Source: JBDREF01 sp043820045 (lineage in GTDB: Bacteria > Planctomycetota > Phycisphaerae > Sedimentisphaerales > Anaerobacaceae). From it: DNA of 7,682 nt. The notes under the pieces are model-generated. The model was not told the DNA's origin and did not search any database. It saw only the letters and a list, made by a program, of their open reading frames with translations. Shown piece by piece: positions 1 to 6,222 of the stretch; positions within the stretch are counted from its first letter, which is position 1, and every line of letters starts with the position of its first letter. Location of the stretch: positions 1-7,682 of the forward strand of contig JBDREF010000360.1 in NCBI GenBank assembly GCA_043820045.1. The letters are read 5' to 3'. The translations under genes and the position numbers were made by a program.

Positions 1-1
1 C

Positions 2-955
2 CTCTATAAATTCCAAAAGACGGTGGACTCGCAAGCCCGGCTCAAGGTCAACGGCGAACCCATATCGCCGGAGATTGACAAAGGCTTTGCCCGCATCGAG
101 CGCAAATGGCAAAAAGGCGACACAATCGAGCTTGACCTGCCGATGCCGGTCCGGCGGATCGTCGCAAACCCGCAGGTCAAAGCCGACGTGGACAAAGTGG
201 CATTGCAGCGCGGGCCGCTTGTCTTCTGCCTCGAATGGCCCGACAATGACGGCGAAGTCCTGAACCTCGTCATCGACGACGACGCTGAGCTGACCGCAGA
301 GTTCAGACCCGACCTCCTAAACGGCGTAACCGTGATCACCGGCAAGGCCCAAGTCGCCAAACGCACCACCGAAGGCGACATAGTCGCTGCCTCCCTTGGG
401 GACAGGGGCGAGAGACATTTCACCGCCATCCCGTACTACGCCTGGGCCCATCGCGGCAAAGGACAGATGAACGTCTGGCCCGCGCGAAAGCCGCAGGCCG
501 CCCGGCCGCAGCCTGCAGATACGCTCACGTACAAGAGCAAAACCACGGCCTCTTTCGTCCATCCCGGCGCGCCGGGACTCGATGCAATCAAAGACCAGAT
601 ACTGCCGGAAAGCTCGTCCGACCCTTCGGCCATGCACCTGGACTTCTGGCCTCATAAAGGCACAACCGAATGGATCCGCTTTGAGTGGCCGGAAAACCAT
701 GAAATCTCCAGCGCCCAAGTCTATTGGTTCGACGATACCGGTAGGGGAGAATGTAAAATACCTCAATCCTGGAACGTCTTATACCGCGACCAATACGGCA
801 ACTTCCGCCCCGTACAGGCTAAAACCCCATACGGGACCGCCAAAGACACCTTCAACCAAGTCGATTTCAACCCGGTCAAGACCAACGCCATCAAAATCGA
901 AATCACCCTCCCAAAAAACTCCTCCGCCGGAGTACAGGAAGTCATTATCGAATAG
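2..955 (+). CDS. Glycoside hydrolase family 127 (beta-L-arabinofuranosidase-like), C-terminal part
   Basis: This gene begins upstream of the window. The frame is open from base 2 and ends at TAG 953-955, leaving 317 residues. GH127 enzymes remove terminal beta-L-arabinofuranose from plant glycans. The family match rests on two conserved blocks of the C-terminal beta-sandwich: LQRGPLVFCLEWPDN near residues 67-81 and IPYYAWAHRGKGQMNVW near residues 144-160. After a linker, the last ~120 residues (LDFWP, VYWFDDTGRGECKIPQSW, SAGVQEVIIE) resemble the discoidin/CBM32-like tail found on many Planctomycetota and Bacteroidota GH127 proteins, which probably helps bind carbohydrate. The catalytic alpha/alpha barrel and any signal peptide lie outside the window, so activity cannot be judged. 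GTG at 23 is an internal codon, not the start. The GC-rich composition matches typA and differs from the ATPase gene downstream. Family assignment is firm; the exact sugar specificity is not. Confidence 0.85.
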   Translation, partial: LYKFQKTVDSQARLKVNGEPISPEIDKGFARIERKWQKGDTIELDLPMPVRRIVANPQVKADVDKVALQRGPLVFCLEWPDNDGEVLNLVIDDDAELTAEFRPDLLNGVTVITGKAQVAKRTTEGDIVAASLGDRGERHFTAIPYYAWAHRGKGQMNVWPARKPQAARPQPADTLTYKSKTTASFVHPGAPGLDAIKDQILPESSSDPSAMHLDFWPHKGTTEWIRFEWPENHEISSAQVYWFDDTGRGECKIPQSWNVLYRDQYGNFRPVQAKTPYGTAKDTFNQVDFNPVKTNAIKIEITLPKNSSAGVQEVIIE

Positions 956-1010
956 CTGAGGGGCCTTTTTCCCGTTTTTTTCACTTTTTCTGCATTTTTT
1001 TGAATTTTTA
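956..1010 (+). other. T-rich 3' flank of the GH127 gene
   Basis: Just after the GH127 stop codon the plus strand carries four runs of five to seven T (from about 965, 975, 986 and 996). Such a tract could assist transcription termination, but I find no convincing stem before it; only a weak GGGG...CCC pairing is possible. It also marks the point where the GC-rich GH127 region changes to the AT-rich defence cassette. The function is unproven. Confidence 0.25.
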
Positions 1011-1064
1011 CCATCAACATTTGCCCCTCCAGAATCGCTGTATAAGATAGAAGGGTCAGGCTTG

Positions 1065-1093
1065 TTGCTCCGGGCACAGACAATGGGTATAAT
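1065..1093 (+). promoter_or_regulatory. Candidate sigma70 promoter for the ariAB operon
   Basis: A perfect -10 hexamer TATAAT lies at 1088-1093. With 17-bp spacing the -35 is TTGCTC (1065-1070), which matches only 3 of 6 consensus bases. A second option, TTGTTG at 1062-1067, needs a 20-bp spacer. Transcription would start near 1100, giving a leader of about 145 bases before the ariA start. The -10 lies inside the doubtful small ORF at 1083-1211, so transcription from here would exclude that ORF's first ATG. This is the best promoter-like site seen between GH127 and ariA, but its -35 is weak. Confidence 0.35.
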
Positions 1094-1211
1094 ATCCAAC
1101 AGCAACCTTGAGCGAGCGATAAAAGGTGGAAGCACAGACTTGAGTCTTATGTCAATAGATGGATTTCGAGAAAATGAAGAACCGGACATCTTCAGTTATT
1201 TAAATAGTTGA
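1083..1211 (+). CDS. Doubtful small ORF (42 residues) upstream of ariA
   Basis: ATG 1083 to TGA 1209-1211 encodes a polar 42-residue peptide (MGIISNSNLERAIKGG... ending DIFSYLNS). I recognise no family. It ends 35 bases before the ariA ATG, on the same strand. Against it: there is no Shine-Dalgarno motif before the ATG, the frame stays open upstream through the non-coding T-rich stretch, and a perfect TATAAT lies within its first codons. An internal Met (residue 23, base 1149) starts MSIDGF, which resembles the AriA N-terminus MIIDGF because the two DNA stretches are an imperfect repeat. It may be a leader peptide, the decayed end of an older gene, or chance. Confidence 0.2.
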   Translation: MGIISNSNLERAIKGGSTDLSLMSIDGFRENEEPDIFSYLNS

Positions 1212-1268
1212 TTATTCAGATATCCTCAACGATAGGAGCCGTAGCGATGATAATAGATGGATTCGAGA
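1154..1268 (+). repeat. Imperfect direct repeat in the ariA leader, second copy over the ariA start
   Basis: Copy one at 1154-1171 reads AATAGATGGATTTCGAGA. Copy two at 1252-1268 is the same apart from one missing T. Both copies are preceded by ATG and two differing bases (1149 and 1247), so the similarity begins at an ATG in each case. Copy two is codons 2-8 of ariA. The single-base difference puts the repeats in different frames after the shared IDGF. The spacing is 98 bases. It could be a partial duplication of the ariA 5' end or a pair of regulatory sites. Confidence 0.5.
1234..1238 (+). promoter_or_regulatory. Ribosome binding site of ariA
   Basis: AGGAG lies eight bases before ATG 1247, an ideal Shine-Dalgarno placement. 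It settles the start: the frame could be extended 13 codons to TTG 1208, but that start has no such site and its extra residues (IIQISSTIGAVA) do not look like the beginning of an ATPase. Confidence 0.75.
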
Positions 1269-2542
1269 TCACAGGGTTCTGGGGGCGCGCTGTTGTAAAG
1301 GGGAAGGTTCATCCAGATGTCACTATTTTCATAGGTGACAACGGAACGGGTAAAACCACACTGATCAATCTACTGGTAGCAGCACTCCAGGTAGATGTGG
1401 AAACCTTGGAGGCGATCCCTTTCGATACGATTCGTATCAGCCTCCGTAGGCCTGAGGACAATCGGAAAGGCCCGGTTATATTGGTCACTCGGGAAGAGAA
1501 GGAAGTGCCATACTCGATTTTCGAGTACACGGTCCGTAACGAAAAGTTTCGAATATTTTGTGACATTCGGCGCAGGAGAAGATTTGGGCGTGAGAGGGTC
1601 TTTATTGAGTCACCTCGCTCGAGAAGGAGATATGAGAAACTAAAGGAGTTGCTGGACGAACTCGTTGAGATATCGTGGATATCCGTATATAGACACTCTC
1701 CTATCGAGTTGAGAGATGAAGAAAGGCATAGATTCAATGTAGACAGGCGACTGGATCAACTTACAACAGAACTTGCGAAATTCCAGTTGAAGTTGGAACG
1801 CCAGATCAGAGAAAGGTCTCAACAATTTCAAAGGGAAGTGATGCAGTCTTTGCTATATTCTAAGGAACTAGATGACCTGTCCAATTTCCATACAATTCGA
1901 AGAAAAATAAGCCTTGACGCGGAGCAGGAGATGGATCTTATTCGGGCCTTTCAGGAATTGGGGATCACAGGTAAAACGCAGCAAATAAAGTTACACTATT
2001 CCGAAATCAGAAAGGCAATGGAGAATATTAAGAACTTTGAACAGAGAGACAAGCCCCTTTCCCTGTCTGATATATCACCGTTGCCGTTTGCAACTCGCAC
2101 GCAAAGAATTTTAGAATTGCTCCGCGCAGCCGAAGAGGACAGGGAGGCCATACGAAAGCCTATAGGCACCTTCTTGGATGTATTGCATGGCTTCGTTAAG
2201 AAGAAGACATTTGAGATTGACAAGGAAACTGGGGAACTAAGTGTCAATCTTAAGGTCGGTAGGAAGAAAGAACCACTGGAGTTATTTGATTTGTCTTCAG
2301 GGGAGAAGCAGCTGCTCATACAAATGCTTGAAGTCCTGCTACAAGAACAACACTCCATGATTTTTTTCGCGGACGAACCGGAGTTGTCCTTGCACGTTCA
2401 GTGGCAGGTCATGTTGCTGCCCGCCCTGCGTAAACTTAACGCAAATTCACAGATCATTGTAGCAACACATTCCCCAGATATTGTGAGCGACTTTAAGAAG
2501 AATGTTATTGACATGGAGGATATTGTCAAAGATGGGGTTTGA
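1247..2542 (+). CDS. ariA: PARIS defence ATPase AriA (ABC/AAA15-type)
   Basis: This 431-residue cytoplasmic ATPase has the split ABC/SMC-like layout of OLD- and AAA15-type defence proteins. Visible motifs are Walker A GDNGTGKTT (residues 30-38, catalytic Lys36), a charged alpha-helical, probably coiled-coil middle (about 125-265), ABC signature LSSGEKQ (349-355), Walker B MIFFADEPE (371-379, with Asp376 and Glu377), and a switch/H-loop THSPD (407-411). In characterised PARIS systems AriA forms a hexamer that holds AriB, senses a phage anti-restriction protein such as T7 Ocr, and releases AriB. The PARIS assignment depends on the partner gene: ariB starts 11 bases before the ariA stop codon. 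The start at ATG 1247 is fixed by AGGAG at 1234-1238. The gene is AT-richer than typA (one 60-base line from 1801 is 40% GC, against 53% for a typA line from 4441), which hints at acquisition by transfer. All ATPase motifs look intact. An OLD-family ATPase of another DUF4435-containing system is the main alternative. Confidence 0.82.
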   Translation: MIIDGFEITGFWGRAVVKGKVHPDVTIFIGDNGTGKTTLINLLVAALQVDVETLEAIPFDTIRISLRRPEDNRKGPVILVTREEKEVPYSIFEYTVRNEKFRIFCDIRRRRRFGRERVFIESPRSRRRYEKLKELLDELVEISWISVYRHSPIELRDEERHRFNVDRRLDQLTTELAKFQLKLERQIRERSQQFQREVMQSLLYSKELDDLSNFHTIRRKISLDAEQEMDLIRAFQELGITGKTQQIKLHYSEIRKAMENIKNFEQRDKPLSLSDISPLPFATRTQRILELLRAAEEDREAIRKPIGTFLDVLHGFVKKKTFEIDKETGELSVNLKVGRKKEPLELFDLSSGEKQLLIQMLEVLLQEQHSMIFFADEPELSLHVQWQVMLLPALRKLNANSQIIVATHSPDIVSDFKKNVIDMEDIVKDGV

Positions 2543-3395
2543 TAGAACTGAAGCCGGAATAAGAAACACGCCACTTTTCTATCGGGGGAAGTATCTTGTT
2601 TATGTCGAGGGTAAGGATGACATCACGTTCTGGACTGAAGTTTTTCCAGAAAAGAGTAACGGCCAACGTGTTCATTTCCGAGCGATTGGAGGTGACACCG
2701 CAATTGAAAAACGCGTGCGAATCCTCTTGAAGCCGGACATACCTGATGATGATAAAGAGTTCGTGGTGGCTAGGGACAGCAACTACGGGTGGATTGCAAA
2801 GCGATACGAAAGGCACCCCCGGCTTGTCGAAACAAGGTACCACAGTATAGAAAACGTCATGCTCTGCAAGTGTAGGATAGCAAAAGTGATTAGGTCGGTA
2901 TCGAGAGTTGCGCGTTACCCTATGTCCAGAGTCGAGAGATGGTTGCGCGCGTATGACGATGCCGTAGCTTGGCTAACGCTAGCTGATGTGCTAAACGAAG
3001 CCCGCCTGACGCGGGAATCAGTGATGGGCAACAATTGTTCACGGTTTTGCATAGATAACGAGCAGCCTGTCTTCGATGATCGCAAAATAGAAAGTCACAT
3101 TAGAACTGTTGGTTTCAAGCCAAGGGAACTCAAAAGGGCACGGATCAACATCAAGCACTACAGGCCACGCTACTACTCAAGAGGACATTTCTATTTCAGT
3201 GCCGTATTCAGATTCATCAGGTATGAGGTACAGAACCTACGAAACACAAGAAACATTCATTTTTCACAAGAAGCATTATATACAGTTGCTTTCGAAAAGT
3301 GCACCAAGTGCATGGAAAATGGCAGAAGGATAAAGCCGCTCACTGAGGAAGCCCATTCCGCTATAGAGAATTTGCGAAGACTGTCGGGGAATTAA
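2532..3395 (+). CDS. ariB: PARIS effector AriB (DUF4435, TOPRIM-like nuclease)
   Basis: From ATG 2532 this gene encodes 287 residues with the DUF4435 pattern, a TOPRIM-like fold. The N-terminal strand YLVYVEGKDD carries the putative catalytic Glu26. The second acidic site is RDSNYG (81-86, Asp82), and the family hallmark YHSIEN follows at 103-108. An RGH motif (217-219) sits where DUF4435 proteins usually have RGK/RGH. In known PARIS systems AriB is held by AriA and, once released, acts as a toxic tRNA-cleaving nuclease that stops phage growth; from memory Glu26 is also the residue mutated in the E. coli protein. ATG 2532 is preferred over ATG 2502: GGAGG at 2515-2519 precedes it, with a rather long 12-base gap, and it keeps the ariA overlap to 11 bases. 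The ten extra residues from 2502 look unnatural. One oddity is that the usual TOPRIM D-x-D reads D-x-N here. A CxxC (257-260) lies near the C-terminus, of unknown meaning. Confidence 0.82.
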   Translation: MGFDRTEAGIRNTPLFYRGKYLVYVEGKDDITFWTEVFPEKSNGQRVHFRAIGGDTAIEKRVRILLKPDIPDDDKEFVVARDSNYGWIAKRYERHPRLVETRYHSIENVMLCKCRIAKVIRSVSRVARYPMSRVERWLRAYDDAVAWLTLADVLNEARLTRESVMGNNCSRFCIDNEQPVFDDRKIESHIRTVGFKPRELKRARINIKHYRPRYYSRGHFYFSAVFRFIRYEVQNLRNTRNIHFSQEALYTVAFEKCTKCMENGRRIKPLTEEAHSAIENLRRLSGN

Positions 3396-3402
3396 GGGCA
3401 TG

Positions 3403-3419
3403 CATCCTGCCACAGGATG
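3403..3419. terminator. Short perfect hairpin between convergent ariB and GNAT genes
   Basis: CATCCTG-CCA-CAGGATG is a perfect 7-bp inverted repeat with a 3-base loop. It starts 8 bases after the ariB stop and lies about 39 bases beyond the GNAT stop on the other strand. Its position between converging genes suits a bidirectional terminator or mRNA end-stabiliser. Neither strand has a T-run after the stem, so an ordinary intrinsic terminator is not established. Confidence 0.35.
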
Positions 3420-3457
3420 ACGGCGATATTACAGGTCCGTTGGCTGGCGGGTCGTTG

Positions 3458-4027
3458 TCAGAACTTTGGTCCGGGCAGGTACACTTGCCCGGTCGGCCAG
3501 GGTATGTCGGAGAGTTGCCTGACCATCGCGGCGCTGCGACTGCGGGATTTGTCGCCGCCCCTTCCCTCAGGGCCGGGGGGGCCAGGCGCAGCCGTATCGT
3601 CATCGTACACAAGGTTGCCGACCTGAACGTAACCGCTGGACCCATACACCCGGGGATCGCCAAACAGCACGGCGAAGTCAAACTCACGCCTTATGAGCCA
3701 ATCGTGAATGCACGCGAGCATGGCCTTGACGAATCTACGGCCTCGAAATTCCGGATGGACGCACACTTCCGCGATTCCGCCGATTCGGAACCGGCGCCCG
3801 CCCGCTTCCACGTATTTTTCATGCACACCAACGTGCGCTACGATGGAACGCCGTACATCTCGTATGACCCAGCGGTGCGGGTACGGCTCGCGAAAATAAC
3901 GCCGCTCTCGGAAAACTCTATCTTCCGGCTTCGTGAAGCACCTTGTCAGCAGCGTTCTGATTTCTGCATCCAAAGGAGCATCCACGGACGAATCCGGGAG
4001 ATATTCGACTGTTATTTCCTTGTTCAC
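3458..4027 (-). CDS. GNAT family N-acetyltransferase
   Basis: This 189-residue minus-strand protein resembles GNAT acyltransferases, which move an acyl group from acyl-CoA to an amine. The substrate is unknown. The typical core strands are visible: VAHVGVHEKYVE (63-74), then IAEVCVHPEFRG (85-96) leading into helix VKAMLACIHDWL (100-111), and FAVLFGDPRVYGSSGY (118-133), which matches the late GNAT 'YgsfGF' strand. The C-terminus (WPTGQVYLPGPKF) resembles the end of NodA-like and other single-domain GNATs, so the gene looks complete. The usual CoA-phosphate loop RxxGxG reads RGRRFV (95-100), lacking both expected glycines. A Pro/Gly/Ser/Arg-rich segment (145-167) interrupts the C-terminal part. 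The start must be GTG 4027: an in-frame TAA lies one codon upstream (4031-4033) and no early alternative exists. The Shine-Dalgarno is weak. GC content is like typA, so it is probably resident rather than part of the PARIS cassette. Confidence 0.8.
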   Translation of the reverse strand: MNKEITVEYLPDSSVDAPLDAEIRTLLTRCFTKPEDRVFRERRYFREPYPHRWVIRDVRRSIVAHVGVHEKYVEAGGRRFRIGGIAEVCVHPEFRGRRFVKAMLACIHDWLIRREFDFAVLFGDPRVYGSSGYVQVGNLVYDDDTAAPGPPGPEGRGGDKSRSRSAAMVRQLSDIPWPTGQVYLPGPKF

Positions 4028-4053
4028 GTCTTACCGGGCACAAGCAACGAAAT

Positions 4054-4071
4054 GGTGCGAGATTTCGCACC
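4054..4071. promoter_or_regulatory. 18-bp interrupted palindrome upstream of the GNAT gene (candidate operator)
   Basis: GGTGCGA-GATT-TCGCACC is a perfect 7-bp inverted repeat around four bases. It is centred about 36 bases upstream of the GNAT GTG start and 30-50 bases downstream of that gene's candidate -10. The size and symmetry suit a dimeric repressor site or a small hairpin in the GNAT mRNA leader. No regulator gene is next to it. Confidence 0.4.
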
Positions 4072-4102
4072 CTACATGGGCTCTTCTGCCGTACTGACTC
4101 CG

Positions 4103-4131
4103 AATGTACTGCACGGTCCGGCCATTTGCAA
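4103..4131 (-). promoter_or_regulatory. Candidate promoter of the GNAT gene
   Basis: On the minus strand, TTGCAA (4131-4126) and TACATT (4108-4103) are separated by exactly 17 bases, each matching 4 of 6 consensus positions. Transcription would begin near 4096, giving a leader of about 70 bases containing the palindrome at 4054-4071. The hexamers are weak; the spacing and position are the main support. Confidence 0.3.
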
Positions 4132-4175
4132 GAATAAGGCAGCCATTTCTTTTTGTGGAGTCGACCGGATTGTTC

Positions 4176-4204
4176 TTGCTATGCCCTGGCCGGTGTGGTA
4201 GAAT
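4176..4204 (+). promoter_or_regulatory. Candidate sigma70 promoter of typA
   Basis: TTGCTA (4176-4181, 4 of 6 consensus) and TAGAAT (4199-4204, 5 of 6) are spaced by 17 bases. The start point would be near 4211, leaving a leader of about 140 bases before the typA ATG. That leader contains the hairpin at 4259-4285. The site runs divergently from the GNAT promoter about 45 bases away. Confidence 0.45.
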
Positions 4205-4258
4205 TCGCGGGTTGAAATGGCTTTGTGCCGTTTTTAAAGACAGATGTGAAGCTACCGC

Positions 4259-4285
4259 GTGTGCAACAAAAGACATGTTGCACAC
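4259..4285 (+). other. Strong leader hairpin upstream of typA
   Basis: GTGTGCAACA (4259-4268) pairs perfectly with TGTTGCACAC (4276-4285), a 10-bp stem with loop AAAGACA. A possible outer stem of ACCG (4254-4257) with CGGT (4290-4293) is separated by an asymmetric bulge. No T-run follows, so it is not an intrinsic terminator. It lies about 70 bases before the typA ATG and inside the predicted leader. It may be a structured 5' UTR that affects stability or translation, or a protein-binding palindrome. I do not recognise a known riboswitch. Confidence 0.55.
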
Positions 4286-4353
4286 CCTACGGTTCTTGAG
4301 GCTGCCATCCATCGAGCATCAAGCATTCACGATTCCCTTTTGACGAGTTTTTT

Positions 4354-6222
4354 ATGTATGCAGATTATATTCGTAATGTGGCGATAATCGCCCACGTTGA
4401 CCACGGCAAGACGACGCTGGTGGACCAGCTTCTGTACCAGTCCGGAATGTTCAGGGAAGGGGAGCTGGACAAATTAGCCGGCAGCGAGCATGCTTTGATT
4501 ATGGACTCGAACCCGCTGGAGCGGGAACGCGGCATAACAATCCTGAGCAAGAACTGCTCCATTAACTACCTCGATTCCGAGGGTGAGGAATACAAAATCA
4601 ATTTGATCGACACGCCGGGCCACGCCGATTTCGGCGGCGAGGTAGAGCGCGTCCTGAAAATGGCGGACGGCGTTTTGCTGCTGGTCGATGCGTTCGAAGG
4701 CCCCATGCCGCAGACGAGGTTCGTACTGAGCAAGGCACTCGAGCACAAGCTGCGGCCGGTAGTCGTGGTGAACAAAGTGGACCGCCTGAACAGCCGGCCG
4801 GACGACGTCGTCAACGAGGTATTCGATCTGCTCGTCAGTCTCAACGCGAGTTCCGAGTCGCTCGATTTTCCGCTGATATACGCATCCGCCAAGGAAGGGT
4901 GGGCTACGACGAACCTCGACAGCAAAACCGACAACGTGCGGGCGATATTCGACGCCATTATCAACCACGTTCCCCCGCCGAAGGTTATCCCCGACGCTCC
5001 GCTGCAGATTCTGGTGACGAGCCATGAGTATTCGGATTACGTCGGCCGGATAGCAATCGGCAGGGTCTTCGCCGGAGGAGTGAGCGAAGGCCAGAAAGTC
5101 ACCGTCATCGACAGGAACGGCCTTCACACGCAGCAGAAAATCGCCCAGATCCATCAGTTCCACGGGCTCGGCAGAAAGAAGGTCTCAAGCGTTCAGGCGG
5201 GCGACATATGCGCCATATCCGGTCTGGACCCCATCGAGATCGGCGACACGATCGCCTGCGCGGACAAACCTTCGAGGATTGCGGTCATTGCCGTTGATGA
5301 ACCGACGATGACGATGACGTTCAGGGTCAACGACGGGCCCTTCGCAGGCAGAGATGGCAAATATGTCACCGGCAGGCAGATCGGCGAAAGACTTGAAAAG
5401 GAGCTTCAGCAGAACGTCGCGCTGAGGGTTGCGCCGGGAAAGACTCCTGAAGAATTCAATGTTTCCGGCAGGGGGCTGATGCATCTTGGGATATTGCTGG
5501 AGAATATGCGGCGTGAAGGATACGAGGTTTGCGTGGGCAAGCCGAACGTAATCCTGCGAATCGTAGAGGGCAGAAGGCACGAACCGATAGAAGTGCTTGC
5601 GGTGGATTGCCCGCTCGATTGCCAGAGTTCAGTTATGAGCCTTCTGGGCGACCGGCGAAGCGAAATAGTCAAGATGGACGCCAAGAGCGGGGCGAGCGAT
5701 TTCATTCACATGGAATTCCTGATACCGTCGCGCGGGCTTTTCGGCCTCCACGCCAGGGTGATGAACGCAACCCAGGGCAGGGCTATCCTGCACCATACGT
5801 TCGAGAGATACGAGCTGATGCGCGGAGCGATACCGCAGCGAAAGTCCGGAGTGATGATTGCGACGACCACGGGGCGAGTGACAGCTTACGCGCTTGATGC
5901 TCTGTACGACCGCGGCCTCTTTTTCGTCGAGCCGGGGGAAAGCGTTTATGAAGGGCAGGTGGTCGGCGAGCACTGCAAGGAAAACGACATACCTGTCAAC
6001 GCCGTGAAGAGCAAGCAGCTCACCAACGTTCGGGCCTCGGGCAAGGACGATGCGGCGAAAGTCAGGCCGGCAAGAAAGATGAGCCTTGAGATCGCGATGG
6101 AGTACATCCAGGAGGACGAACTTGTTGAGATTTGTCCCGGTTCCATTCGAATCCGCAAACACATGCTGAAAGAAACCGACCGGCGCCGCCAGACACGCGC
6201 AACTGCGTCAAAAACTCAATAG
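4354..6222 (+). CDS. typA: Ribosome-associated translational GTPase TypA/BipA
   Basis: This is a complete 622-residue member of the TypA/BipA family (usual length about 605-615). These EF-G-like GTPases bind the 70S ribosome and aid large-subunit assembly and translation under cold or other stress. All G motifs are intact: G1 AHVDHGKT (13-20), G2 RGITI (59-63), G3 DTPGH (86-90), G4 NKVD (140-143) and G5 SAK (178-180). An EF-Tu-like beta-barrel follows (about 210-305), then EF-G-like domains III (about 310-395) and V (about 405-490). The BipA-specific C-terminal domain (about 495-605) contains GVMIATTTGRVTAYAL and FFVEPGESVYEGQVVGE. A short basic tail (RRRQTRATASKTQ) extends beyond the usual end. 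The ATG at 4354 aligns with the family N-terminus. The ribosome site is weak (GACGAG followed by six T), so the structured leader may influence translation. It appears monocistronic, with a hairpin about 100 bases after the stop. Confidence 0.97.
   Translation: MYADYIRNVAIIAHVDHGKTTLVDQLLYQSGMFREGELDKLAGSEHALIMDSNPLERERGITILSKNCSINYLDSEGEEYKINLIDTPGHADFGGEVERVLKMADGVLLLVDAFEGPMPQTRFVLSKALEHKLRPVVVVNKVDRLNSRPDDVVNEVFDLLVSLNASSESLDFPLIYASAKEGWATTNLDSKTDNVRAIFDAIINHVPPPKVIPDAPLQILVTSHEYSDYVGRIAIGRVFAGGVSEGQKVTVIDRNGLHTQQKIAQIHQFHGLGRKKVSSVQAGDICAISGLDPIEIGDTIACADKPSRIAVIAVDEPTMTMTFRVNDGPFAGRDGKYVTGRQIGERLEKELQQNVALRVAPGKTPEEFNVSGRGLMHLGILLENMRREGYEVCVGKPNVILRIVEGRRHEPIEVLAVDCPLDCQSSVMSLLGDRRSEIVKMDAKSGASDFIHMEFLIPSRGLFGLHARVMNATQGRAILHHTFERYELMRGAIPQRKSGVMIATTTGRVTAYALDALYDRGLFFVEPGESVYEGQVVGEHCKENDIPVNAVKSKQLTNVRASGKDDAAKVRPARKMSLEIAMEYIQEDELVEICPGSIRIRKHMLKETDRRRQTRATASKTQ

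Noticed and set aside
956..1010. Classical intrinsic terminator after GH127
   Set aside because: T-runs are present but no stable GC-rich stem precedes them.
779..1189. Minus-strand open frame over the GH127 3' end and the ariA leader
   Set aside because: It is antisense to conserved GH127 sequence and crosses the A/T homopolymer runs; its protein looks random.
1208..1246. N-terminal extension of AriA from TTG 1208
   Set aside because: No ribosome site precedes it, while AGGAG sits eight bases before ATG 1247 and the protein from 1247 begins like other ATPases of this type.
2502..2531. Earlier ATG start for AriB at 2502
   Set aside because: The extra ten residues lie wholly within ariA and look non-native. 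ATG 2532 has GGAGG upstream and gives the expected N-terminus.
3471..3492. Inverted repeat CCGGGCA...TGCCCGG as a GNAT terminator
   Set aside because: It lies inside the GNAT coding sequence before its stop codon and is explained by the encoded C-terminus.
3440..4201. 253-codon plus-strand open frame opposite the GNAT gene
   Set aside because: It encodes no recognisable domain; the minus strand encodes clear GNAT motifs, so this is an antisense shadow of GC-rich coding DNA.
4474..5163. 229-codon minus-strand open frame inside typA
   Set aside because: It lies opposite the fully conserved TypA GTPase domain, has no family match and no ribosome site.
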